Shown here: positions 7,139 through 15,840 of the stretch, piece by piece
Layout of the letters: every line of letters starts with the position of its first letter
Position numbering within the stretch: the stretch's first letter is position 1
Origin: a bacterium
Lineage (GTDB): Bacteria > Patescibacteria > ABY1 > JAGPKW01
Assembly (NCBI GenBank): GCA_021780535.1
Contig: JAJXYN010000001.1
Location: forward strand, 1-23,999
Reading direction: 5' to 3'
DNA: 23,999 nt
Notes under the pieces: generated by a model
What the model was told of the DNA's origin: nothing
Databases searched by the model: none
What the model saw: only the letters and a program-made list of their open reading frames with translations
Translations under genes and position numbers: made by a program

Positions 7139-7182
7139 TAAATATAGATGTTGCGGATAAAATAAATATAGATGTTGCAGAT
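7137..7182 (+). repeat. 22-bp direct repeat overlapping the stop codon of the H-domain gene
   Basis: The unit AATAAATATAGATGTTGC plus RGAT occurs at 7137-7157/8 and again at 7161-7182 with one G/A difference and only a few bases between. A third, inverted copy at 7184-7203 pairs with the second to form the terminator hairpin, and could pair with the first instead. Confidence 0.75.
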
Positions 7183-7203
7183 TTGCAACATCTATATTTA
7201 TTT
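7160..7203 (+). terminator. 20-bp perfect hairpin behind the H-domain gene
   Basis: 7160-7179 and 7184-7203 are perfectly complementary over 20 bp with the 4-nt loop GATT. T-rich sequence (TTTATT repeats) forms the 3' side, though there is no clean T run after it. It is the strongest hairpin in the window and probably terminates or stabilises the transcript; it should also act on the opposite strand. Confidence 0.75.
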
Positions 7204-7237
7204 ATTATTTTCCACATATGAATATTTATCTTGCTTG

Positions 7238-7246
7238 TGATATAAT
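7238..7246 (+). promoter_or_regulatory. extended -10 promoter of the secretion operon
   Basis: TGATATAAT is a complete extended -10; the same TGATATAATATTA block recurs at 12396 before the PrgI gene. The -35 side is weak (ATGAAT-like at 7218). The leader to the GTG start is about 60 nt and holds a 7-bp hairpin CAAGAAA/TTTCTTG (7253-7259 with 7273-7279). Confidence 0.6.
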
Positions 7247-7314
7247 ATTAATCAAGAAAATGATAAAAAAGGTTTCTTGGTATTTCTTAAAATTTAATAA
7301 ATAAAGATAATTTT

Positions 7315-10300
7315 GTGAAGGAGAATATTTATAAACTTCTTAAATTTCTAAACCACAATAAAATAATTGTTGGTGGTTTTGTATTTGTTTTATTTTTTGT
7401 CGTTGTTAATAGTGTCTATGCAGGGTGTAGTGGCATTGATCCAGTTTGTTGGATTAATACTGGGATTGGAAGTATTTTTATTTCTATATCAATATTTTTT
7501 ATTAGCTTTTCTTCTTGGGTTTTTGGTCTTTTATTTCCTGCTTTTTTAAATATTACAGGAACTTTTTTGAATAGTGGCCCTATAAATACTGCATGGATAT
7601 TAGTTAGAGATCTTGTTAATATGTTTTTTATATTTTTTCTATTATTTACATCTATTGCTAAGCTTGTTGGTAAAGAAAAAATGTTAAAACAAGGAAATGC
7701 TTCTAGGCAAATTATATATATTTTATTATCTGCATTTTTAATTAATTTTAGTAAAGTTATATGTGGTGTAGTAGTGGATATTACCCAGATAATAACTTTA
7801 CAATTTACAAATGCTTTTACGAGCGGTCTTAGTAATTTAGGTAACTTATTTAAAGGACCAGATTCTGGAAATCAAACAATAATTGTTGGAATTTTATTTA
7901 TTGTTTTTGCTTTATCTTTTTTGGCGGTTGCTTTTACTGCAATATTATACATATTAATAAGAACTGTGTCTCTTGGTATATATGCAGCACTTTCTCCATT
8001 GTGGTTTTTATGGCTTTCTTTTCCTACAAAAAATAAACAAATAGAACAAATAAAAGGTGAAACTATGGATAAGTTTTTTACTGCAGCTATGGGTGGACCT
8101 ATTTTAGCATTCTATTTATGGATAGCTCTTATGCTTATAAATCCTGGAGATGGTAGTATTACTGATGTTGCGAAACAAGGTGGTAAGGGCATAACCTCTG
8201 ATCAGGTTACTTTTAATCCGGATGGAACAATAACTTCTGGGGCTTCTGGAGCGGATGGTTCTGGGAATAACTTTGATTCTGCTATGATTATGAAAATGAT
8301 TGTTGCTTCTGCTGTTATGCTTTTTGCTCAAAAACAATCTATGGATATGGCAAAAAAAGCTGGAACTGTAATGGGTAAAGGACTTATGGATGGTGTTGTT
8401 AATAAAGTTGGTGCTGTTGGCATGAAACCTCTTGATGGATTGAAAAATATGGCTCAAAATACTGCTAAAAATGTTGGAAACTCAATTAATAATACTGCTG
8501 GTAAGATAGGTGATACTGCTATGGGTGGCATAAGAAATGGTATAGGTATGGCTAGGAGTGGTAATAATATTGCTTCTAAAATGTTAGATAGAGGATTGAA
8601 TATGAAAGAAGAAATGTCTGCTAATGCTATAAATAATGCTAAGATGGTTTCTCAAAGAAATTCAGAAAATAAAGCCCTTCAAGATGCTATTAAGAAGGGT
8701 GATCCTGCATCTATAGCTAAAGCCCGCGAAGTAATTAGTAAGAGACAAATTGATCAAGGTAAAAGAGTCCATGCAGATGCTATGGCTGCTGGTGGTTATG
8801 GTAAATATATTGGTGGTGGAGTTAAAAAAACTGTTGGAGCTGTTGCTCTTACCACTGCAGGAGTTCTTACTGGTGGATTAGCTCCTGTTGCTCTTGCGGC
8901 TGGAAAGTTTGTTTATGATGCTAATAACTCTGGTAAAAAAGCTGGGGAAGAAAAGAAAAGATTACAAAAACAAAGACAAGATATGGTGGCACATCCAGAG
9001 AAATTTACGAAAGATCAAATTGCTCATGTTGATTCTAAAATTAATGAACAGCAAAAAATTATTGATGCTGAAGAGGCAAGGAAAGATCTTGCTAAGAAAA
9101 GATCTGGTTTACGTGACTCTAAATCTCAAAGAAAAGAACTTGATTCTTTACTTGGATTTGTTGGAACTGGTAAAGAAAAAAGGCCTGGAACTATTAATGA
9201 TTTGCAATTAAACATTACTGCTAAAGAACTAGAACAAGAAAGATTAAGTAGAAATAAAAAAGAAGAAAATGATGAATTGAGAAAGACTATTATGGAAAAT
9301 AGAGAAGATAAGTCTGGTACTGTTGGAGAAATGAAAGAAAGAGAAGAAGCGATAAGAAATTATGAAAGACAAATAAAACAGAATGATAATATTGTTGCAT
9401 CTGGAGCTGCAGAATTAGAAAAGATGAGGACAAATAAATCTAAAGCTGAGGAACTAACAGCTAATTTAAATAACAAGGATACTGCTGTTACTGCCGATGA
9501 TGTTGCAAAACAAAAAGGTAAGCAAGTTGCCGCTGTTGCTGCTGTTTTTGAAGCTGGTAAAGGTATTGCTGTTGCTAGAGATAAATCGGGTAATGTCATA
9601 ACAGAGCAGAAAAAAACTGATGAGCAAGAAAAATTTGATAAAGCTAGAATAACCGCTCAGGGTAATGTTGATTACAAAAAAGCTGATGGAACAATTGATC
9701 CTAGTAAGATTAAAGGTATAAATTTCCGTGGCAATAAGGGTAAGGTTAATGATGGAAACGGATTTCTTGCTGCTATGCTTGAAAAACTTGAAAATGGCGG
9801 AGAGCTTGATGATAATGAGTCAAGAATGTTTAGGCAAAAAGATAATCAGGAAAATTTCCAAAAAATTATTGCTGGTTTAAGTAAAGACGATATTGCTAAA
9901 TTTAATAAACATGCATCAAAGACTGGTCTTGGAGAAATTGTTGCTAAATCTTCTGATACAACTGGTGGTATTATTAATGATATAGATAAAGATCTTGAAA
10001 AATATCTTGTTGAGAGTGGTAAATATACATCTAAATTCTACCAAGATTTGGAACGTGACTTTGGAAAGACTTTTGCTGATAAACAAAGAACAAAGTTTGA
10101 GGGTCTTAAAGCAAGACTTGAGAAGGCTAAAGAAGAATACAAAAATACTAAAAATGCTGATGGCTTAGTTGGATTACAGGAAGAATTATCTAGTAGAGAG
10201 AAAATTATATCTGCTTCTAGAGGTAATAAGGATGTTTATTCAGATGATGCATATAACGAAGCTGAAAGAGCAGAGATAAAAGAAGGTAGAGGTGAAAAAA

Positions 10301-11052
10301 ATAAGAGAAATAAAAAATCAGATGATACCGAAATTGGTTCTTCAGCATCTTTCTTGTCTCAGGTTGGTAAAATTTCTGCTAGTGCACTTAGTGATGGTGA
10401 AAAAACAAAACAAATGTTGGACGCATATTCTAAACAAATGAAAGACCTTCCTAAAGAATTTTCTGCTGAATTAAAATCTGAGATGCAAGAAATTTTGAGA
10501 ACAAGAACAGGCAATCCAACGGCTAATTTTGATGATGAGGCTAAAAGTTTTAAAGGTGATGAATATAAACAATATTTGTCAGAAGCACTATCTAAACTTT
10601 CAGAATCTTTTGTATCTAAATCAATTAAGGATGTTGAGTTATCTCATGGAACAGTTAGACTTCTTGCTAGTGTTATAGCTGGTAATATTTCTAAGGCTGG
10701 TTCGGGCCCTTCTGATATGCAAAACTCTGTAGCTTCTACTATTGATAACAGTGACAAATTAACTAAGAGTTTTCAAGGCTTTGCTGATAATTTTTCTGTT
10801 TTGTCTGGGGACTTTGTTTCTTTGGCTCACGAACTATCTAGTGGTATTAAAGAAGAAACCCAAAAAACAGCTGCTTTATCTACTGTTATGGAAAAATTAA
10901 TTTCTAAAGAAGATAATTTAGTGGATGCAAGTACAGCTCTTGAAAAGGCTATAAAATCAGATCCTGCTATAGCGGCAGACGAAAAGGTTTATAGAGCAGC
11001 ATTTGATTCTGCTAAGCAAAATATAAAAAATAAAGAAGGATTTGGTATTTAA
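7315..11052 (+). CDS. VirB6/TrbL-like membrane protein with a ~900-residue soluble tail
   Basis: The 1245-aa product is read from a GTG start; no upstream ATG is in frame near the signal region. Residues about 1-350 hold around seven hydrophobic segments (near 15-36, 48-80, 92-115, 133-160, 188-237, 258-277, 325-342), matching the polytopic VirB6/TrbL channel subunit of type IV secretion systems. The segment SLGIYAALSPLWFLWLSFP is the conserved-looking cytoplasmic-border stretch of that family. Residues about 345-500 are Gly/Asn/Lys amphipathic repeats. About 500-540 is an Ala/Gly-rich hydrophobic patch. About 540-760 and 920-1020 are Lys/Glu-rich with strong coiled-coil character. The tail is far longer than in classical VirB6 (about 300 aa) but such extended forms are known in other bacteria. 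It opens the operon. Its start overlaps a signal-like sequence ending VYAGC. The VirB6 call rests on topology and neighbours, not on a sharp motif. Confidence 0.75.
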   Translation: MKENIYKLLKFLNHNKIIVGGFVFVLFFVVVNSVYAGCSGIDPVCWINTGIGSIFISISIFFISFSSWVFGLLFPAFLNITGTFLNSGPINTAWILVRDLVNMFFIFFLLFTSIAKLVGKEKMLKQGNASRQIIYILLSAFLINFSKVICGVVVDITQIITLQFTNAFTSGLSNLGNLFKGPDSGNQTIIVGILFIVFALSFLAVAFTAILYILIRTVSLGIYAALSPLWFLWLSFPTKNKQIEQIKGETMDKFFTAAMGGPILAFYLWIALMLINPGDGSITDVAKQGGKGITSDQVTFNPDGTITSGASGADGSGNNFDSAMIMKMIVASAVMLFAQKQSMDMAKKAGTVMGKGLMDGVVNKVGAVGMKPLDGLKNMAQNTAKNVGNSINNTAGKIGDTAMGGIRNGIGMARSGNNIASKMLDRGLNMKEEMSANAINNAKMVSQRNSENKALQDAIKKGDPASIAKAREVISKRQIDQGKRVHADAMAAGGYGKYIGGGVKKTVGAVALTTAGVLTGGLAPVALAAGKFVYDANNSGKKAGEEKKRLQKQRQDMVAHPEKFTKDQIAHVDSKINEQQKIIDAEEARKDLAKKRSGLRDSKSQRKELDSLLGFVGTGKEKRPGTINDLQLNITAKELEQERLSRNKKEENDELRKTIMENREDKSGTVGEMKEREEAIRNYERQIKQNDNIVASGAAELEKMRTNKSKAEELTANLNNKDTAVTADDVAKQKGKQVAAVAAVFEAGKGIAVARDKSGNVITEQKKTDEQEKFDKARITAQGNVDYKKADGTIDPSKIKGINFRGNKGKVNDGNGFLAAMLEKLENGGELDDNESRMFRQKDNQENFQKIIAGLSKDDIAKFNKHASKTGLGEIVAKSSDTTGGIINDIDKDLEKYLVESGKYTSKFYQDLERDFGKTFADKQRTKFEGLKARLEKAKEEYKNTKNADGLVGLQEELSSREKIISASRGNKDVYSDDAYNEAERAEIKEGRGEKNKRNKKSDDTEIGSSASFLSQVGKISASALSDGEKTKQMLDAYSKQMKDLPKEFSAELKSEMQEILRTRTGNPTANFDDEAKSFKGDEYKQYLSEALSKLSESFVSKSIKDVELSHGTVRLLASVIAGNISKAGSGPSDMQNSVASTIDNSDKLTKSFQGFADNFSVLSGDFVSLAHELSSGIKEETQKTAALSTVMEKLISKEDNLVDASTALEKAIKSDPAIAADEKVYRAAFDSAKQNIKNKEGFGI

Positions 11053-11072
11053 AATATATAAAGATTTTGAAA

Positions 11073-12350
11073 ATGAAAAAGGTTGAAAATTTAAATCAAA
11101 TAGCATCTATTATTAAATCCGATGAATTATCATCAAGCAGGTTAGGGTTTGCTAAAAAATATTCTTTAGACCCTAGTCTAGTTAATTCGTCTTTTAATTC
11201 TAGTTTTGGTAAATGGATTAAGGGTGATGTTGATATTCGTGGCTTTGTGGATTTGGTTATTAAATCAAATCCTTCCTTTAATATTGATGAATTTTCCATT
11301 TTTGATCTTATTATTGATTATTTAAAAATTCATCTTTATCCTATTAAAGATTTAATAGATGAAAACCCTGATGATGTTATTAATGTTGCTTTAAATATAA
11401 GAGATAATTATATAGATTCTGAATTATATATTGGTTCTAAAGAAAATTCTCCAGAATTATCTGACGATATTTATAATCCTTTTGACAAACCAGAATTAAT
11501 TATTGATGAAATTATTAATGTTTTAGAAGTTAAATTTTCAAATAATGAGTATAGAGAGAGATTTTATGATGTTTGTATCAAATTTATAAAAAATATTAGA
11601 AATAAAATTCAAACATTTGAAATTTTAATTAGAGCTAAAAAAGATAATGGTGTTGGTTTAAATAGAAATATTGCTGACGAAATATTAAATAAAATAGAAA
11701 AAATTAAAAAACAGGCAGAAGAAAGTTTACTTGAATATCATAAAAATAATAATGGGGTAACGCAAAATATTGTGCCCCTACCTGATGAGATTAAAAATCT
11801 TTCTGATCTTGATATTGATAAAGAAGATAATTTAGAGCATCCTCGTTTACAAGAAAATTCTTTGAATAAAAAGAAAGATATTATAGAAGAGTATGTTGAG
11901 GGTGATATGAAATTTCATGTTTTTGATGGTTCTGTTGAAGAAATGTATTTGAACCAAATTAAAAATAAAGAAGAGATTTCTGACATGAATGTTGCTGCTG
12001 ATTTTATGAAAAAATTTGAAAACGTTAAACTTATTGGTCCAATAGAAGAATTAGCATTTTTTACTATTAAAGACTTTAGAAATTTGGATCAAGATGTTGA
12101 AAAGCGTGCTTTTAAAATAGAAAATAAAATTAAAGTATTATCTTCTTATTCTGCAAGAAAGAGAGTTCTCGGCATTAAGGCTTGGCTTGCTTCAGAAGTC
12201 TGTTCTGTTTATAAAAAAATGATTGATGAGAGTGTTAAATATGGTGATGTTGGAAAAGTTATTAATATAAGAAAAGAAAATGCAGATCTTTATTTAACAC
12301 AAGAAGAAATAGATGCTATAGCACAATTGAATAGGAAACTGAGAATTTAG
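11073..12350 (+). CDS. secretion-operon protein of unknown function
   Basis: The 425-aa product is soluble, with no signal peptide or TM. I start it at the ATG 11073 (MKKVENLNQI); a TTG six bases earlier is in frame but has nothing to support it. The sequence is mostly helical and acidic. Residues about 1-75 form one helical unit (SLDPSLVNSSF, FGKWIKGDVDIRGF). Residues about 130-220 are another with a Lys/Glu-rich helix (EILNKIEKIKKQAEE). A loop (about 225-270) precedes a C-terminal helical domain (about 305-425) that ends in a predicted amphipathic pair (ADLYLTQEEIDAIAQLNRKL). It lies 20 bases after the VirB6-like gene and before PrgI, so it probably belongs to the same apparatus on the cytoplasmic side. 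I recognise no family. Stop codon TAG. Confidence 0.75.
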   Translation: MKKVENLNQIASIIKSDELSSSRLGFAKKYSLDPSLVNSSFNSSFGKWIKGDVDIRGFVDLVIKSNPSFNIDEFSIFDLIIDYLKIHLYPIKDLIDENPDDVINVALNIRDNYIDSELYIGSKENSPELSDDIYNPFDKPELIIDEIINVLEVKFSNNEYRERFYDVCIKFIKNIRNKIQTFEILIRAKKDNGVGLNRNIADEILNKIEKIKKQAEESLLEYHKNNNGVTQNIVPLPDEIKNLSDLDIDKEDNLEHPRLQENSLNKKKDIIEEYVEGDMKFHVFDGSVEEMYLNQIKNKEEISDMNVAADFMKKFENVKLIGPIEELAFFTIKDFRNLDQDVEKRAFKIENKIKVLSSYSARKRVLGIKAWLASEVCSVYKKMIDESVKYGDVGKVINIRKENADLYLTQEEIDAIAQLNRKLRI

Positions 12351-12378
12351 AGAGAATAAATGAGAAAGGAGGATGCGA

Positions 12379-12432
12379 ATGAATGAGAATGAATATGATA
12401 TAATATTATTAGTTTTAAATATAGAAATATGA
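12379..12432 (+). CDS. possible 17-aa leader peptide with strong Shine-Dalgarno
   Basis: ATG at 12379 follows AAAGGAGG (12365-12372) with a 6-base spacer, one of the few near-perfect ribosome binding sites in the window. The frame codes MNENEYDIILLVLNIEI and ends at TGA. It overlaps the extended -10 at 12396-12404, so it would be translated only from the upstream operon message. It may be a chance frame behind a chance SD. Confidence 0.25.
   Translation: MNENEYDIILLVLNIEI
12396..12404 (+). promoter_or_regulatory. internal extended -10 promoter before the PrgI gene
   Basis: TGATATAAT, followed by ATTA, is identical to the operon promoter at 7238-7246. It sits 90 bases before the PrgI ATG in the largest gap of the operon (143 bp) and would let the prgI-virB4 part be expressed separately. 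Confidence 0.5.
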
Positions 12433-12493
12433 AAACATAAAAATATTAAAAAACTTTTCTATATTTTATATTTACATATTTTAATTTTGTTTT

Positions 12494-12970
12494 ATGAATC
12501 AATTTCTTGTACCACAATTTATTGATGTTGAACCAAAAATACTTGGACCACTTACTTTGAGGCAATTTATAATTGCTGTTGTTGGTATTGTTTTTGCTGT
12601 TATTGCTTATAAATTTGCTGATTTATCTTTATTTGTTGTTGAGTTTATAATTATAGCTGTTTTTGTTATATTGTTTGCTTTTATTAAGGTTAATGGGCAA
12701 CCTTTTCATTATTTTCTTTTAAATATATTACAAGTTCTTATTGGTTCTAATATTAGAATTTGGGAGAAAGATATTAACGTTGCTCATACTGTTGAAATGA
12801 TTAATGTTAAAAAAGAAAATAGTGTAGTGCAGAAAGAAGAAATAAAAGCTCAAAAATTATCAGAATTATCTTTACTTCTTGATACTGGTGGGGCTTTTCA
12901 GGCTGAGAATGAGGAAGAAGATGAGAATATGAGTTCGTCTTCGGCGAATGAAAAAGAAAAGAAAAATTAA
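12494..12970 (+). CDS. PrgI family (VirB3-like) inner-membrane protein
   Basis: The 158-aa product opens with MNQFLVPQFIDVEPKILGPL and TLRQF, the hallmark N-terminus of the PrgI family. Two close transmembrane helices follow (about 25-42 and 45-66), then VNGQPFHYFLLNILQ and the motif IRIWEKD, all in the expected order. PrgI is the VirB3 counterpart of Gram-positive-type secretion and conjugation systems and works beside VirB4 at the membrane. The C-terminal 60 residues are a charged, acidic extension (AENEEEDENMSSSS) longer than the core family needs. It has its own likely promoter (12396-12404) and precedes the TraC-like and VirB4 genes, the standard order for this module. Confidence 0.9.
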   Translation: MNQFLVPQFIDVEPKILGPLTLRQFIIAVVGIVFAVIAYKFADLSLFVVEFIIIAVFVILFAFIKVNGQPFHYFLLNILQVLIGSNIRIWEKDINVAHTVEMINVKKENSVVQKEEIKAQKLSELSLLLDTGGAFQAENEEEDENMSSSSANEKEKKN

Positions 12971-13010
12971 AGATTTAAATTAAAATTTAAGATTAATATA
13001 AATTAAATTT

Positions 13011-13721
13011 ATGCCTGTTACAAAAATAAATACAATGCATAGTGATAAGATGACTTCATCTAAACCTGATGCTTCTACACAAAAATATCTTGATATTGCT
13101 GAGATTCGTGATGATGTTGTCATCATGAAAGATGGCTCTCTCCGTGGTGCAATTATGACATCTTCTATTAATTTTGCTTTGAAATCACCTCAAGAACAGG
13201 AGGCTGTTATAGGATCTTATGTTAGATTCTTAAATACTATAGATTTTCCTGTTCAAATAGTTATTCAATCTAGAAGATTGGATCTTGATAATTATATTGA
13301 GGAACTTGAAATGAAAGCAAAGAAACAAAAAAACGAATTATTAAAAGCCCAAATTGCTGAATATATAGAATACATTAAAGATTTGATTGTTATGGGAGAT
13401 ATTATGACTAAAAAATTTTTTATTGTTTGTTCTTATAGTTCTGTTGAGAAAAAAATGGTTGGTACTAAAGGTTTTTTCCAAAAATTAACAGAAATGTTTT
13501 CTCCAACAGCTTTTCTTACTTTATCTAATACTACCTTTGAAAGATATAAAATGGAACTTGAAAAAAGAATGAGCCACGTTAGGAATAATCTTTCTAGTAT
13601 GGGTATAGCGGCTAGTATGCTTTCCACTCAAGAATTAATAGAATTGTTTTATTCAAGTTATAATATTAATACTTCTAGGTTGCAAAAATTGAAAGAGGTA
13701 GGAAAGTTAAGAGTAGAGTAG
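13011..13721 (+). CDS. TraC-like / VirB4 N-terminal-like protein
   Basis: The 236-aa product has no TM and no Walker motifs. Residues about 27-75 read YLDIAEIRDDVVIMKDGSLR then GAIMTSSINFALKSPQEQEA. This is the beta-hairpin 'I...DG...V.ev..inf..ks..Eqe' pattern at the start of VirB4/TraC ATPases, followed by LNTIDFPVQIVIQSRRLDLD. A helical insert (about 95-125), KKFFIVCSYS and a C-terminal helix-rich part (ELIELFYSSYNI) complete the N-terminal module of that family. In this operon the module is a separate gene before the full VirB4-type ATPase, and probably assembles with it and with PrgI at the inner membrane. It lies 40 bases after prgI. Stop TAG. Confidence 0.75.
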   Translation: MPVTKINTMHSDKMTSSKPDASTQKYLDIAEIRDDVVIMKDGSLRGAIMTSSINFALKSPQEQEAVIGSYVRFLNTIDFPVQIVIQSRRLDLDNYIEELEMKAKKQKNELLKAQIAEYIEYIKDLIVMGDIMTKKFFIVCSYSSVEKKMVGTKGFFQKLTEMFSPTAFLTLSNTTFERYKMELEKRMSHVRNNLSSMGIAASMLSTQELIELFYSSYNINTSRLQKLKEVGKLRVE

Positions 13722-13730
13722 AATTGATAT

Positions 13731-13762
13731 GGGTGTGTTACAACGCGCCTGTATGAAATAAA
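13731..13762 (+). repeat. REP-like hairpin plus GTATGAARTAA tail, copy 1
   Basis: GGGTGTGTT (13731-13739) pairs with AACGCGCCT (13742-13750) using three G-U wobbles, and is followed by GTATGAAATAA. The same design, with a cleaner GC stem, is at 18905-18935. It fills the spacer between the TraC-like gene and virB4 and is the only GC-rich spot there. Confidence 0.5.
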
Positions 13763-13779
13763 AGATTAATTTAAAACAC

Positions 13780-15813
13780 ATGGCATTTGATATCCAACAA
13801 TTATCTTTAGGTGATAATTTAGAAAAACAAAAAAAACAAAAAAAACAAACTAAAAAAGATTTGGGGAAGCTTGAGCAACAACAAAAAATTGAGCAAACAA
13901 TCCAAACTCTTGAAGAAGAAAAAGTTTATCGTAAGGGTGTTATATCTGTAAAAGATTTAATAGCTCCTTCATCAATGAGAGTAACTCCTCATTATGTTGA
14001 GATTAATGGAAAACTTGCTAGAACTATTTTTGTTGTTGGATATCCTAGATATATCACAATTGGTTGGTTTGCTCCTGTTATAAACATGAACAATACTATG
14101 GATGTTTCTATGTTTTTTTATCCAGTTGATATAGTTCTTGTTTTGAAACAATTGAGAAATAGAGTAGGTGCTGTTGAAGCTCAACTTAATTCTGATGTGG
14201 AAAAAGGGGCTCCTCGTAATCCTCTTTTGCAAGCTGCTATGTCTGATATGGAAAGACTTAGAGATGATTTAACTCAGGGTGTTGAGAAATTTTTTCAGTT
14301 TGCTCTTTATGTTACTATTTATGCTGATGATGAGAAAGAATTAGATCAATTTTCTGATGATGTTGATTTTCTTTTTGGTTCTAAATTAATTCAAAGTAAA
14401 AGAGCATTCTATCAAGCAGAGCAAGGATTTAATTCTTGTTTACCACTTGGGAATGATGAGTTAAATATTGTTTTTAATATGAATTCTTCTCCAATTGCAT
14501 CATCTTTCCCATTTATGTCATCTGAACTTACAAGTAATACGGGTATTCTTTATGGTATTAATGAGCATAATAATTCTTTAATTATTTTTGATAGATTTAG
14601 TTTAATGAATGCTAATAGTATTGTTTTCGCTACTTCTGGTGCTGGAAAAAGTTATACTGTTAAGCTTGAAATTTTAAGAAGTCTTATGATGGGGGTTGAT
14701 GTTATTGTTATTGATCCAGAATTTGAATATAAAACACTTTCTGATGCTGTTGGTGGTACTTATATTAATATTTCTTTAAATTCTGAAACAAAAATTAATC
14801 CTTTTGATTTGCCTAAAACAGCTGGTATATCTGGTACTAAAGTTTCAGATATTATTAGATCCGCTGTTATTACATTGAAAGGTTTGTTAAAACTTATGAT
14901 TGGTGAATTGTCTCATCAAGAAGATGCTTTGATTGATAGAGCATTACTTGAAACTTATGCAAAAAAAGATATTGATGCTAACTCTGATCTTGCAACTATA
15001 GAAGCCCCTCTTATGACTGATTTCTATGATATTTTGGACGGTATGGAAGGAACTGAAGATATTGCTCTTAGGGTTAAAAAATATACAGAAGGAACTTTTT
15101 CTGGATTGTTTAATTCTCCAACAAACGTTGAAATGAATAATCAACTTGTTGTTTTCTGTGTTCGTGATCTTGAAGATGAACTTAGACCTATTGGTATTTA
15201 TAACATTGTTAATTATATTTGGAATGTTATTCGTTCTTCTCTTAAGAAAAGAATTCTTGTTATTGATGAAGCTTGGTGGCTTATGCAAAATGAAGACTCT
15301 GCTAAATTTATTTTTGCTCTTGTAAAAAGATGTAGAAAATATTATTTAGGTGTTACAACTATTACTCAAGATGTTAATGATTTTCTTGGTAATCCTTATG
15401 GTAGAGCTATTGTATCAAATGCTGCTATGCAAATTTTGTTAAAACAAGCTCCATCTTCTGTTGATAATCTTGCAAAAGTTTTTATGCTTACTGAAGGTGA
15501 AAAATATTTATTGCTTGAAAGAGGTTTGGGAGAAGGTATCTTCTTTGCTGGTCAGAAACATGCAGCTATCAAAATTATAGCTTCTTATGCTGAAGATCAA
15601 ATAGTAACTTCTGATCCTAGACAATTATTAAAAATTCAAGAAGCTAAGAAAGAATTTGAAGAACAAATGGCAGAAGAGCAAGCAGCTTATTCTAAGAAAG
15701 AAGAAGCTAGTGTTGAAGAAACTCCAAAAACAGAAGAAGAGGAAGCAAAAGAAGAAGAAACAGATAAACAAGAAAAAGAAAAAGAACAAGAAATAGAGGA
15801 TAGTATTAGTTAA
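13780..15813 (+). CDS. virB4: VirB4-family type IV secretion ATPase
   Basis: The 677-aa product is the energy-providing ATPase of type IV secretion systems. Residues about 1-50 are a Lys/Gln-rich coiled coil. Residues about 55-240 are a CagE/TrbE/VirB4-type middle domain (VSVKDLIAPSSMRVTPHYVE-like start, RTIFVVGYPRYITIGWF, FYPVDIVLVLKQLRNRV). Walker A ATSGAGKSYT has Lys290. The motif VIDPEFEYKTL follows it. Walker B ILVIDEAWWLM has Asp496/Glu497. YYLGVTTITQDVNDFL and VSNAAMQILLKQ are the expected sensor-side motifs. The last 60 residues are a Glu/Lys-rich tail. With all nucleotide-binding motifs intact it should be active at the inner membrane, docked to the PrgI/VirB3 and VirB6-like proteins. 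The N-terminal module appears duplicated or split off in the preceding gene. The assignment is safe; what is transported is not known. Confidence 0.93.
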   Translation: MAFDIQQLSLGDNLEKQKKQKKQTKKDLGKLEQQQKIEQTIQTLEEEKVYRKGVISVKDLIAPSSMRVTPHYVEINGKLARTIFVVGYPRYITIGWFAPVINMNNTMDVSMFFYPVDIVLVLKQLRNRVGAVEAQLNSDVEKGAPRNPLLQAAMSDMERLRDDLTQGVEKFFQFALYVTIYADDEKELDQFSDDVDFLFGSKLIQSKRAFYQAEQGFNSCLPLGNDELNIVFNMNSSPIASSFPFMSSELTSNTGILYGINEHNNSLIIFDRFSLMNANSIVFATSGAGKSYTVKLEILRSLMMGVDVIVIDPEFEYKTLSDAVGGTYINISLNSETKINPFDLPKTAGISGTKVSDIIRSAVITLKGLLKLMIGELSHQEDALIDRALLETYAKKDIDANSDLATIEAPLMTDFYDILDGMEGTEDIALRVKKYTEGTFSGLFNSPTNVEMNNQLVVFCVRDLEDELRPIGIYNIVNYIWNVIRSSLKKRILVIDEAWWLMQNEDSAKFIFALVKRCRKYYLGVTTITQDVNDFLGNPYGRAIVSNAAMQILLKQAPSSVDNLAKVFMLTEGEKYLLLERGLGEGIFFAGQKHAAIKIIASYAEDQIVTSDPRQLLKIQEAKKEFEEQMAEEQAAYSKKEEASVEETPKTEEEEAKEEETDKQEKEKEQEIEDSIS

Positions 15814-15840
15814 TATTAATTATAATTAACATAATTTAAA

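Noticed and set aside
11067..11072. TTG start two codons upstream of the 425-aa orphan
   Set aside because: The in-frame ATG at 11073 has a better context and nothing supports the TTG.
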